The position numbers and the translations under genes were made by a program. The notes beneath the pieces are model-generated. The model worked only from the letters and a program-made list of their open reading frames with translations. It was not told the origin of the DNA and ran no database searches. Shown here piece by piece: positions 55,166 to 63,542 of a DNA stretch of 64,000 bases (within the stretch, counting starts at the first letter, position 1; each line of letters starts with the position of its first letter). Source of the DNA: Bacteroides caccae (GTDB lineage: Bacteria; Bacteroidota; Bacteroidia; Bacteroidales; Bacteroidaceae); assembly GCF_002222615.2 (NCBI RefSeq), contig NZ_CP022412.2, positions 4,092,001 through 4,156,000 on the forward strand, written 5' to 3'.

Positions 55166-55636
55166 ATGGCAGAAAATTTATCAATCAACGCGGGAAGCAA
55201 GGAGGAAAAGTATCGTGAACTACTCCCTCAGTTATACGCATTAATAAGTACGGAAACGGATTTCATAGCCAATCTTGCGAATCTTTCCGCCGCATTAAAG
55301 CAGACTTTCAATTTCTTCTGGGTAGGCTTTTATCTGGTGAAAGGCGATGAGCTTGTGCTAGGTCCGTTTCAAGGGCCTATCGCCTGCACTCGTATCCGTT
55401 TTGGCAGAGGAGTTTGCGGCACGGCCTGGAAAGAAGCACATACGCTGATTGTTCCTGATGTAGAACAATTTCCCGGCCACATTGCATGCAGTTCCGATTC
55501 CAAATCGGAAATAGTTGTACCGATGATGAGAGAAGGGAACGTGATCGGAGTGCTGGATATTGACAGTGATTCATTGGATAGTTTCGATGATATTGATGCG
55601 CACTATCTGGAAGAAATCTGTACATATCTCCGATAG
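55166..55636 (+). CDS. msrC: Free methionine-(R)-sulfoxide reductase, GAF-domain type
   Basis: Cytoplasmic 156-residue GAF protein that reduces free Met-R-sulfoxide. The family cysteines are in place: IACTRIRFGRGVCGTAW and HIACSSDSKSEIVVP (three Cys). NFFWVGFYLV and GVLDIDSD are also typical. It lies 8 bp after the DUF4132-type gene, so it is probably co-transcribed. It is followed by tandem terminator hairpins. Confidence 0.93.
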   Translation: MAENLSINAGSKEEKYRELLPQLYALISTETDFIANLANLSAALKQTFNFFWVGFYLVKGDELVLGPFQGPIACTRIRFGRGVCGTAWKEAHTLIVPDVEQFPGHIACSSDSKSEIVVPMMREGNVIGVLDIDSDSLDSFDDIDAHYLEEICTYLR

Positions 55637-55663
55637 TCATATTCTCCCGGAACAGTCTTATTA

Positions 55664-55747
55664 AAACAGAGGCTCTGATTGAGTGAATCAGAGCCTCTGT
55701 TTACTATAAATGAAGCCTCTGTTTAGTACAAACAGAAGCTTTATTTT
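55664..55747. terminator. Tandem bidirectional terminator hairpins with shared sequence
   Basis: First: perfect 17-bp arms 55664-55680 / 55686-55702 (core CAGAGGCTCTGATT). Second: AAGCCTCTGTTT (55713-55724) / AAACAGAAGCTT (55730-55741), one mismatch, followed by TATTTTT. Both contain GCCTCTGTTTA, so the second looks like a partial copy of the first. They separate convergent genes. Confidence 0.85.
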
Positions 55748-55748
55748 T

Positions 55749-56072
55749 CTACCAGTCAGTATCTTCTATTTCCCGTTTGCGGTATAGCGTAAGCTGCTTA
55801 CGGAGTGAGTCCATTTCGCGTTTCATCTCCTCCATTCTTTCCAACAAGTGATGAATGGCGTCAATGCCTTCCATATTAATGGACAAGTCATAATACATCC
55901 TGCTATAACGTTCCACGTCCGGAAGTTCGGACACGAGCAGATAATGTTCACTACCTTCAGTGTGTACGTTAATTAAACCGCCTTCTTCCAACAATTCAAT
56001 GAATGAAGGCTCAATATGACATTTGTGACAGTATTCACTGACAATAATTAATTCGGTCTGCATGGTACTCAT
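55749..56072 (-). CDS. cbpM: CbpM-type chaperone modulator (MerR-like)
   Basis: A 107-residue small protein that in other bacteria inhibits or tunes the DnaJ-like chaperone CbpA. An N-terminal MerR-like helix-turn-helix region (ELIIVSEYCHKCHIEPSFI, LLEEGGLI) is followed by a long amphipathic helix (HHLLERMEEMKREMDSLRKQ). It directly follows the DnaJ-type gene (5-bp gap), the classic CbpA-CbpM arrangement. Confidence 0.9.
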   Translation of the reverse strand: MSTMQTELIIVSEYCHKCHIEPSFIELLEEGGLINVHTEGSEHYLLVSELPDVERYSRMYYDLSINMEGIDAIHHLLERMEEMKREMDSLRKQLTLYRKREIEDTDW

Positions 56073-56077
56073 TCATT

Positions 56078-57043
56078 TTAGTTCATACTCTGTAATTGAC
56101 GGAACAATTCCTTCTGTGCATCCGTCAAATTCGTAGGAATCTTAACGGAATAGGTCACAATCAGGTCACCGAATTGTCCTTCCTTCTTATAAACCGGGAA
56201 TCCTTTTCCTTTCAAGCGTACTTTCGTACCGTTCTGTGTTTCCGGCTTTATCTTCAGTTTCACTTTACTGTCCAAAGTGTCGACTATCTTCTCACCTCCC
56301 AATACGGCAGTGTAGAGATCTATTTCCACATCAACATACAGGTCGTCGCCCAAGCGTTTGAAAACAGGATCTTCGGCAATGACAAATGTAATGTACAAGT
56401 CGCCTGCAGGTCCCCCGTTGATACCTTCGGCTCCGTAGCCCTTCAGCTTAATCACCTGACCGTCGGCTACACCGGCAGGAATAGTGATACGTACCTGTTT
56501 ACCGTTGACGGTCAATATCTGTTTATGCGTCTGAGCAGCATCACGAAGCGACAGATGAAGCTCCGCATTAAAGTCCTGTCCACGGAATCCCGCAGCACCT
56601 TGTCCCTTGCCTCCCCTGTGGCCGAACATCGACTCGAAGAAGTCAGAGAAGCCACTGGCGTTACCTCCGGAAAAGCCTTCTCCATCGGAGCTATACCAAT
56701 ATGTTCCGTTACCATCGGAGAAACCTTGTCCTCCGCCACCGAATCCGCCAAAGCCGCCCGCACCACCAAAGCCTCCGGCCTGTTGCTGCGCTCGTTTCTG
56801 TGCTTCGAATTCATCAGCATGCTTCCAATGTTCTCCGTACTCATCATACTTTTTACGTTTCTCAGGGTCACTCAGTACCTCATTGGCTTCATTGATTTCC
56901 TGAAACTTATCCTTTGCACTAGGGTCGTTAGGATTCAAGTCAGGATGATACTTCCGGGCCAACTTACGAAAAGCCTTTTTGATATCATCTTGTGAAGCAC
57001 TCTTGTCAACTCCAAGAATCTTGTAATAATCTATATAGGCCAT
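56078..57043 (-). CDS. cbpA: CbpA/DnaJ-type co-chaperone
   Basis: A 321-residue Hsp40 of the type without zinc fingers. J domain residues 1-70 carry the HPD motif in KYHPDLN. A Gly/Phe-rich linker (about 85-130; [18 protein letters not shown]) is followed by two C-terminal substrate-binding beta domains ([28 protein letters not shown]). It works with DnaK in the cytoplasm. Operon with cbpM. Confidence 0.94.
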   Translation of the reverse strand: MAYIDYYKILGVDKSASQDDIKKAFRKLARKYHPDLNPNDPSAKDKFQEINEANEVLSDPEKRKKYDEYGEHWKHADEFEAQKRAQQQAGGFGGAGGFGGFGGGGQGFSDGNGTYWYSSDGEGFSGGNASGFSDFFESMFGHRGGKGQGAAGFRGQDFNAELHLSLRDAAQTHKQILTVNGKQVRITIPAGVADGQVIKLKGYGAEGINGGPAGDLYITFVIAEDPVFKRLGDDLYVDVEIDLYTAVLGGEKIVDTLDSKVKLKIKPETQNGTKVRLKGKGFPVYKKEGQFGDLIVTYSVKIPTNLTDAQKELFRQLQSMN

Positions 57044-57129
57044 GTTTTATGAATTTAATCGTTCATACATCATATTGCAAATAACACGCCAATCTGTCTT
57101 TTGGATGAAAATTTTAGCAAGTATTAAGT

Positions 57130-58833
57130 TTAGGTGTTGATTTCCTGTTTTTCCAACATATGGAAGTCCTGTTTCTTCATCCCTAAATCATCCAACGGAC
57201 GAGGTTCGTTATGGTCGTTCAGATAGACTCTCGGCCTCATTTTATAAAGAGGGGTTGCCACAGATTGCGAATCATCCCGGTAAGGAGTTTTTATTCCTCC
57301 CAAGTCCAGCATCGTCGGAAAGAAGGAACTGCTGGAGGAAATATTCTTTTCTTTATTAGCCGTCACAGCTTCCCAGTGTTCGGGATAGGCTTCCCGATAA
57401 CTGTCGGACATCCAGATAAGAAACGGAATATGAAGCTGATAATAGGACGGTACAGGTGAGGCATGAAGGAAAAGATGACGGGGGTCGTCAAAAATATCTT
57501 CTCCGTGATCGGATGTATAAATCAAGGCTGCATCTGTACCTTGATTCTCCAACATACCGATAAGGCGTGCCAATAAGCTGTCCGTGTAACGGACAGAGTT
57601 ATCGTATGCATTTACCAGATTATCCCGAAATTTCCTTTCCGCCTCAACCGGATAGTCCGGTGTAAAGAAAGCGTCTCCCGACGGATAACGTTCCCGATAG
57701 TTGAAATGAGAACCATAGGTGTGAAGGACGATAAATTGTTTTTTTGCACCTTTGGCCAGTTCCTGCTCTACCAATTTCAAGAGTTCATTGTCAGAAGGAT
57801 TATAGGAAAAATCCAACGAATCCTCTTTTATAAAATCAAAGGTATCAGCTTCCCTTCCGAAAAAGTCGATGAAAGAATGATTAAAACGTTGGTTAGAGAA
57901 AAAAGCTGTCCGGAAGCCCGCTTCTTTAAAGGCAGTAATGATTCCTTTCCGATGGTAAATAGAGTCATAACTGCAAGCAGTAACGTCAGACAATAACATA
58001 GGCACACTTTTATGCGTGGTATTCGATTCTGTCAGCACTTTCGGGAAAGCAACCAATCCCGACTGCTGGACAAGCAACGGATTCGTTTCCCGTTCATAGC
58101 CATACAGTTGCCAGTTTAATGCACGGGAGGTTTCGCCCACTACCATCACGTACACCTCTTGTTTCTCCTCCGGATGCGTAGCTTGGGCATGGAAGGTAAA
58201 GTCTTTGGAAGTGTGGTGATAGTTCTGCGTCAAGGCAGTCCGCTGAAAAGCAAGCCCTACGTTATAACAGACATTCAAAGGGTATAAGTCCGATTTCAGT
58301 TCATAGCCGGGATCCTGTACGTATGCCCCGGCAAGGCTGAGAAGGGAGACTCCGAAGACGACGAAAGCCCTTTTACGTTCTCTGCGGATAAACGCTGCCG
58401 ATAACATTCGTTTTCGGACGATTGAAATGGTAGCCAACACCAAAGCCGGTATATACAGTATCACCACAACGACAATGGCAGGCGTCAGATTGCCAAGCAG
58501 TTCCATAGCTTCGCTCGAATTGGTGGTCACCAGGTTCAGAAACATATCGACAGCAATAATGGACTGCCCGAACAGATAGAGCAACACAATCTGGAACGCT
58601 CCGAAAAAGAGAAACAGGAACAAAATCCAAAGCATTTTACCGCAATTTCTCGATAGTGTCATTAGCAGGTAATAACATCCAAAAGGTAACAGGACATTGC
58701 AGACCTTTGCTATAAACGACAGCGGCTCCGTAAAACAGAGCACAATATTAGGTACTATCAGGATGAACAGAAACAAGTAAAACAGATGTTCCTGATTCTC
58801 CAACCATTTCTTTATGTTCTTAAAAAGCTTCAT
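57130..58833 (-). CDS. Phosphoethanolamine transferase (EptA-type sulfatase-fold enzyme)
   Basis: Inner-membrane enzyme of 567 residues, with five N-terminal transmembrane helices (first 180 residues) and a periplasmic alkaline-phosphatase-fold domain. Motifs include VMVVGETSRALNWQLYGYER (metal site with Glu), nucleophile Thr in NTTHKSVPMLLS, HTYGSHFNYRERYP and TSDHGEDIFDDP. It should transfer phosphoethanolamine to lipid A or another envelope glycan, which changes surface charge and polymyxin sensitivity. Its start overlaps the upstream barrel gene by 14 bp, suggesting linked function. Acceptor not determined. Confidence 0.9.
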   Translation of the reverse strand: MKLFKNIKKWLENQEHLFYLFLFILIVPNIVLCFTEPLSFIAKVCNVLLPFGCYYLLMTLSRNCGKMLWILFLFLFFGAFQIVLLYLFGQSIIAVDMFLNLVTTNSSEAMELLGNLTPAIVVVVILYIPALVLATISIVRKRMLSAAFIRRERKRAFVVFGVSLLSLAGAYVQDPGYELKSDLYPLNVCYNVGLAFQRTALTQNYHHTSKDFTFHAQATHPEEKQEVYVMVVGETSRALNWQLYGYERETNPLLVQQSGLVAFPKVLTESNTTHKSVPMLLSDVTACSYDSIYHRKGIITAFKEAGFRTAFFSNQRFNHSFIDFFGREADTFDFIKEDSLDFSYNPSDNELLKLVEQELAKGAKKQFIVLHTYGSHFNYRERYPSGDAFFTPDYPVEAERKFRDNLVNAYDNSVRYTDSLLARLIGMLENQGTDAALIYTSDHGEDIFDDPRHLFLHASPVPSYYQLHIPFLIWMSDSYREAYPEHWEAVTANKEKNISSSSSFFPTMLDLGGIKTPYRDDSQSVATPLYKMRPRVYLNDHNEPRPLDDLGMKKQDFHMLEKQEINT

Positions 58834-60016
58834 TTATATTAAAAATAAATCCGGTCTGGTGTTTACCAAAACCTAAATCCAAACGTACATTTACTCTCTT
58901 TTTAAATTCCCAACGATAACCAAAACCATAATTAGGAAGAATATGTTTCGGAGTAAACGCAGAAAATTCCGGGAAGATTGTTCCTGCCCCTGCCCATACA
59001 GCTACCCCATTTCGCTTCCAGACATGCTGGCGAAGTTCTATTTGTGCATCCATAGCACACTTGTCACGATAACGTCCTTCATAATATCCGCGCATCGAAT
59101 AAGAATTTCCCAATGTTGCCATTAATCCCCAAGGGGTATCTCCATAAGTCAGCAGAGTGTGAAACTGTCCGGCCAATATCCCTCCCTTCCATATAGGGTG
59201 ATAATAACTGGTGGTCAGTTCCGTACTGCTGAAAGCATATTTATTACCAAAGAAGGCGGGGCTGAACCGTTGGTCTATCCTCAGATAATATCCACGATAA
59301 GCATTGGTCAGGAAATCACGTGAATCATAAAGAAGGGAAAGGCCGAGACTCGTATTCGTTGTCCGTGCCGCCATTCCTTCCCAAAGCTCCGGTTTTTCTA
59401 AATCCCGTCCGTCAATATAGTCGAATACGGCCATTGGACCGATATAAAAGTTCTTTGCCATTCGGAACATAAAATCGACTTTTACCTGTGCCTGAAAACG
59501 TTTATAGTCACTTTCGTTATCGGAGTTTGCCCCATTGTCGTATCCTCTCCCCCAATAAAGGCTGGGAAAAGAATAAAAATAAAGGTTATAATTCAACCGA
59601 TATTTATCCTGCGGAAACAAATGATTTCCACGAACTCCCAACAAATAGAAGCCGACAGTCGACACATCTCCATAAAGAGAAACATTTGAGGGAGGAAGAA
59701 TCGTATCAGCAGAATCGGTACGATACAAGCCTGCCGCCACCAGCCCGAGCCCAAACTTGGTATCACTGGAGTAGTGAGGACCACCTATCACACTGAAATC
59801 AAACTTTTTATTCTTTTTCTCCTTGTTGGCATCATTGAAGTAGTCAAGGAATTTCTTGAAGAAGCTGCGCTTTGCCGGAACAGAATCGTTAACGGCCGCA
59901 ACAGATATAGAGTCTTCCGGCAGTTCTATTTTAGTAGAATGCGTCTGCGCACTAATAAAGGTTTGTGTCAATAATAATAGTGCGAATAAGATTAGCTTGT
60001 TCTGTCTAGTATTCAT
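58820..60016 (-). CDS. Outer-membrane D15/BamA-type beta-barrel protein
   Basis: A 398-residue secreted protein (signal ends TFISAQ). It is a barrel with Omp85/surface-antigen C-terminal features (GGPHYSSDTKFGLGLVAAGL, GRGYDNGANSDNES, LLYDSRDFLTNAYRGYYLR, NSYSMRGYYEGRYRDK) but no POTRA repeats. A short charged segment (SFFKKFLDYFNDANKEKKNKK) follows the signal. It forms an operon with the phosphoethanolamine transferase. It could translocate or insert a lipid or protein; no direct evidence. Confidence 0.85.
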   Translation of the reverse strand: MNTRQNKLILFALLLLTQTFISAQTHSTKIELPEDSISVAAVNDSVPAKRSFFKKFLDYFNDANKEKKNKKFDFSVIGGPHYSSDTKFGLGLVAAGLYRTDSADTILPPSNVSLYGDVSTVGFYLLGVRGNHLFPQDKYRLNYNLYFYSFPSLYWGRGYDNGANSDNESDYKRFQAQVKVDFMFRMAKNFYIGPMAVFDYIDGRDLEKPELWEGMAARTTNTSLGLSLLYDSRDFLTNAYRGYYLRIDQRFSPAFFGNKYAFSSTELTTSYYHPIWKGGILAGQFHTLLTYGDTPWGLMATLGNSYSMRGYYEGRYRDKCAMDAQIELRQHVWKRNGVAVWAGAGTIFPEFSAFTPKHILPNYGFGYRWEFKKRVNVRLDLGFGKHQTGFIFNINEAF

Positions 60017-60045
60017 ATATAATAAGAAGTTGAAAACTCTAGAGA

Positions 60046-60074
60046 CAAAGTTAGTTTCAAACTTCTTATTACAA
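60046..60074 (-). promoter_or_regulatory. Predicted promoter for the barrel-phosphoethanolamine transferase operon
   Basis: Minus strand TTG (60072-60074), 18-bp spacer, TAACTTTG (60046-60053), 29 bp from the start codon. Confidence 0.6.
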
Positions 60075-60112
60075 CAGCGTTATGTGGGCTTTTGTTGTCC
60101 CCTTTTTCCCTT

Positions 60113-61126
60113 TTAACGTTTTAAAAGTCGAATGAATTCATCAACATCTTCTTCCGTTGTATCAAAAGAAGTTACCAGACGAATTTCATCCTTATCTTCA
60201 TTCCAAAAATAAAAGAAATAAGATTCCAACATTCTATCAATAATAGGACGGGGCATTGTAAGGAACAACTGGTTACTTTCTACCTTTTGAGTAAAAGTTA
60301 CTTCCGGGAGTTTCTTTAACTCTTTGTAAAGTTTAGCTGCCATTACGTTGGCATGCGTGGCATTCTTCAACCAAAGTTCATCCGTCAGATAAGCGGTGAA
60401 CTGGCAAGAGAGATAGCGCATCTTCGAAGCCAGTTGGGCAGACTGCTTACGGACAAAACGGGCTTCTTTCTGCAAGTCCTTATTGAATACAATAACACAC
60501 TCCCCCATCATCAGTCCGTTCTTCGTTCCGCCGAAACTAAGGACATCCACTCCGCAATCCACAGTCAGCGCCTTAAAAGAAAGCCGGAGGGCGGCACAGG
60601 CATTGGCAATTCTAGCTCCGTCCATGTGGACATACATACCGTTCAAATGAGCAAAGTCCGTCAGACGTTTCAGTTCCTCGGGCGTATAGATAGTTCCCAT
60701 TTCCGTACATTGGGAGATGTAGAGGGCTCTCGGTTGAGAATGATGCTGGTCACCGAAACCATGCAAGTAAGGTTGCATCAGCTCGGGAGTCAGTTTACCA
60801 TCGGGAGTAGCAATCGGACGAATCTGACAACCTGTCATCTTCACGGGAGAGCCGCATTCGTCAACATAAATATGGGCTGTTTCGGCACAGAAAATAGAAT
60901 GATACGGACGCGTCATTAACTGCAACGCCACCACATTGCTACCCGTTCCGTTGAATACAAACAACGGCACACAGTCTTGTGTAAAAGTCTCTTTTATTTT
61001 TGCAACGGCTTCTTCCGTCCATTTATCGTCTCCATAGCCTAATGCATGGTCTGTGTTTGCCCGGTTCAACGCTGCCATTACCAATGGATGCACACCGGAA
61101 TTATTATCAGAGGCAAAACTTCTCAT
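60113..61126 (-). CDS. ltaE: Low-specificity L-threonine aldolase family (PLP)
   Basis: PLP enzyme of 337 residues that splits L-threonine or allo-threonine to glycine and acetaldehyde. The ATG at 61126 opens the canonical MRSFASDNNSGVHP; the frame extends 33 codons upstream without family homology. Motifs: FNGTGSNVVAL, CAETAHIYVDECG (stacking His), VHMDGARIANA (PLP Asp and Arg) and SFGGTKNGLM (Schiff-base Lys). Single gene. Related beta-eliminating lyases share the fold, but the motif set favours threonine aldolase. Confidence 0.92.
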   Translation of the reverse strand: MRSFASDNNSGVHPLVMAALNRANTDHALGYGDDKWTEEAVAKIKETFTQDCVPLFVFNGTGSNVVALQLMTRPYHSIFCAETAHIYVDECGSPVKMTGCQIRPIATPDGKLTPELMQPYLHGFGDQHHSQPRALYISQCTEMGTIYTPEELKRLTDFAHLNGMYVHMDGARIANACAALRLSFKALTVDCGVDVLSFGGTKNGLMMGECVIVFNKDLQKEARFVRKQSAQLASKMRYLSCQFTAYLTDELWLKNATHANVMAAKLYKELKKLPEVTFTQKVESNQLFLTMPRPIIDRMLESYFFYFWNEDKDEIRLVTSFDTTEEDVDEFIRLLKR

Positions 61127-61281
61127 TGTTTCCTTACATTTTAAATTGGATGGCAAAGTAACAGATTTATTTTCAAAAATCAAGTAGCACGAAGATATAT
61201 CTAAAAACAAAAATCCCCGAAACACTAACTACACGTTACCACTCCGGGAATTTCTTTGTTTTCAGCAAGTACCAAACTCCT

Positions 61282-61500
61282 TTAGCCGATGTAAACATTT
61301 ACACAGAGATATACATAGAGTTCTTCATCACATTGGTCAAACTCTATCTTATTCTCTCTTGATAACCAGCCTAAAGCGGCACCCAGCTCTTTATCTTTCA
61401 GCCCGGATTTCCTTTTCAGAGTTCCGTAGCCCCATTTCTCATTATTGCTAAGCAGCTGCCAAACTTTACCGGCATTCAAACCGATTTCATTTCTGTCCAT
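61282..61500 (-). CDS. Small winged-helix protein (DUF2582-like)
   Basis: A 72-residue protein with a compact winged helix: GKVWQLLSNNEKWGYGTLKR, SGLKDKELGAALGWLSREN, then a beta wing ending ELYVYLC. It resembles the PF10771/DUF2582 group of tiny winged-helix proteins. It may be a DNA-binding regulator; no target is evident. It is placed alone between the aldolase and pyruvate oxidase genes. Confidence 0.8.
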   Translation of the reverse strand: MDRNEIGLNAGKVWQLLSNNEKWGYGTLKRKSGLKDKELGAALGWLSRENKIEFDQCDEELYVYLCVNVYIG

Positions 61501-61736
61501 TTTTCTAGAGTTATTTAGAGGTTTAAAACATTAGGTTAAGATTTTACCTAGAAAGATAACAAAAGGACATTACATTTGTTTATGCTACTTTACCAAAAAC
61601 CTGTTACTAATTTATTTTTAACATAAAAGCCGCGATGTGTACCGACACAATACCGGTATTAGCGTATGTTAAAATAGAACTTTTCTTTGCAGACATCTGT
61701 TATTATCAGAGAATCAATCCTAAACCTATTACAGAT

Positions 61737-63476
61737 ATGGCAAAGAAAATAGCAGAACAACTAATAGACACTCTGGCAGAATCGGGAGTGGAACGTATTT
61801 ACGCCGTGACAGGCGATAGTCTGAATGAAGTAAACGAAGCTGTCAGGAAGAATAATAAAATAAAATGGATACACGTGCGGCACGAAGAAACGGGAGCGTA
61901 TGCCGCCGCAGCAGAAGCGCAACTGACAGGACGTCCGGGATGTTGTGCCGGTAGCAGCGGTCCGGGACACGTGCATCTTATCAACGGTTTGTATGACGCA
62001 CAACGGTCGGGTGCACCGGTGATAGCTATTGCCTCCACTATCCCAAGCAGAGAATTCGGTACTGAATATTTTCAGGAGACCAATACAATCAAGCTTTTCA
62101 ATGATTGCAGTTATTATAATGAAGTAGCCACTACTCCCAAGCAATTTCCGCGTATGCTCCAGTCGGCCATTCAGACAGCTATTACTCGTAAAGGAGTAGC
62201 CGTAGTCGGCTTACCGGGAGATCTGGCAAAGGCATCGGCCGTTTCTGTCGATTCGTCAGTCCGGAACTATTTCACCCGGCCGGAAGTCTGTCCTTCGGAA
62301 GAGGACCTTATACTGTTGGCCGATTTATTGAACAGTCATGAACGTATCACCTTATTCTGTGGCATCGGTTGCCGTGGGGCGCACGAAGAAGTGATTGCCC
62401 TTTCCGAGAAACTGAATGCCCCGGTAGCATATACTTTTAAAGGAAAAATGGAAGTGCAATACGAAAATCCGTACGAGGTAGGAATGACCGGATTATTGGG
62501 AATGCCTTCAGGATATTACAGTATGCACGAAGCGGAAGTACTTCTCATGCTCGGCACGGATTTTCCTTACTCTGCTTTCCTGCCCGATGATATCAAAATA
62601 GCCCAGATAGATATAAAGCCCGAACGCCTGGGACGCCGCGCCAAAGTAGACATCGGACTTTGTGGAGATGTGAAAATGACTATTCAGGCATTATTACGTA
62701 TGCTGACCCCGAAAACAGATGATACTTTCCTGTTGAAACAGCTCAAAAGATACGAAGAGGTAAAGAAAGATTTAGCTGCCTACACGAAAGATAAAGGAGA
62801 AGTGAATAAGATTCATCCCGAATACGTGATGTCGGAGATTGACAAACTTTCTTCAGATGACGCTGTATTTACAGTAGATACGGGGATGACTTGCGTATGG
62901 GGAGCGCGGTATCTGCAAGCGACAGGTAATCGCCACATGCTGGGTTCTTTCAATCACGGTTCTATGGCAAATGCTTTGCCGCAGGCTATTGGTGCTGCCT
63001 TGGCTTACCCCGAACGCCAGGTAGTCGCATTATGCGGTGACGGAGGTTTGTCTATGACTTTAGGAGATCTGGCAACGGTGGTTCAGTACAAACTGCCGAT
63101 TAAAATTATCGTATTCAACAATCGTTCGCTGGGAATGGTGAAACTGGAAATGGAAGTTGACGGGCTACCGGACTGGCAGACAAATATGTTGAATCCCGAC
63201 TTCGCTCAAGTAGCGGAAGCGATGGGAATAACAGGTTTCAATGTCAGTGACCCGGAGGAGGTATTAACGACCCTATACAATGCCTTTGAAATGGACGGTC
63301 CGGTACTTGTTAATATTATGACCGACCCGAACGCACTCGCCATGCCTCCCAAAATTGAGTTCGGACAAATGGTAGGCTTTGCCCAGTCGATGTATAAGTT
63401 ATTAATCAACGGGCGTTCGCAAGAAGTTATTGACACAATCAATTCTAACTATAAACATATACGGGAGGTATTTTAG
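61737..63476 (+). CDS. poxB: Pyruvate oxidase / pyruvate:quinone dehydrogenase (PoxB-like)
   Basis: ThDP- and FAD-dependent enzyme of 579 residues that decarboxylates pyruvate, giving acetate and CO2 with electrons to quinone in the E. coli type. The ATG at 61737 starts MAKKIAEQLIDTLAESGVER; an upstream in-frame extension is not family-like. Motifs: RHEETGAYAAAAEAQLTG with ThDP Glu, SSGPGHVHLINGLYDA, CGDGGLSMTLGDLATVV (ThDP/Mg) and NNRSLGMVKLEM. The C-terminal helix (about 550-579) is where E. coli PoxB docks to membrane lipids. Other members make acetolactate, but overall length and tail favour PoxB. Confidence 0.9.
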   Translation: MAKKIAEQLIDTLAESGVERIYAVTGDSLNEVNEAVRKNNKIKWIHVRHEETGAYAAAAEAQLTGRPGCCAGSSGPGHVHLINGLYDAQRSGAPVIAIASTIPSREFGTEYFQETNTIKLFNDCSYYNEVATTPKQFPRMLQSAIQTAITRKGVAVVGLPGDLAKASAVSVDSSVRNYFTRPEVCPSEEDLILLADLLNSHERITLFCGIGCRGAHEEVIALSEKLNAPVAYTFKGKMEVQYENPYEVGMTGLLGMPSGYYSMHEAEVLLMLGTDFPYSAFLPDDIKIAQIDIKPERLGRRAKVDIGLCGDVKMTIQALLRMLTPKTDDTFLLKQLKRYEEVKKDLAAYTKDKGEVNKIHPEYVMSEIDKLSSDDAVFTVDTGMTCVWGARYLQATGNRHMLGSFNHGSMANALPQAIGAALAYPERQVVALCGDGGLSMTLGDLATVVQYKLPIKIIVFNNRSLGMVKLEMEVDGLPDWQTNMLNPDFAQVAEAMGITGFNVSDPEEVLTTLYNAFEMDGPVLVNIMTDPNALAMPPKIEFGQMVGFAQSMYKLLINGRSQEVIDTINSNYKHIREVF

Positions 63477-63510
63477 ATTATCGGGTAAGGTGATTATCAT
63501 TTTATTTTCT

Positions 63511-63518
63511 TATGTTTG
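63511..63518 (+). promoter_or_regulatory. -7 box upstream of the DUF2157 gene
   Basis: TATGTTTG matches TAnnTTTG, 24 bp before the ATG at 63543; no clear -33 element. Confidence 0.4.
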
Positions 63519-63542
63519 TAATCATCAAAAAGTATAAAGCAC

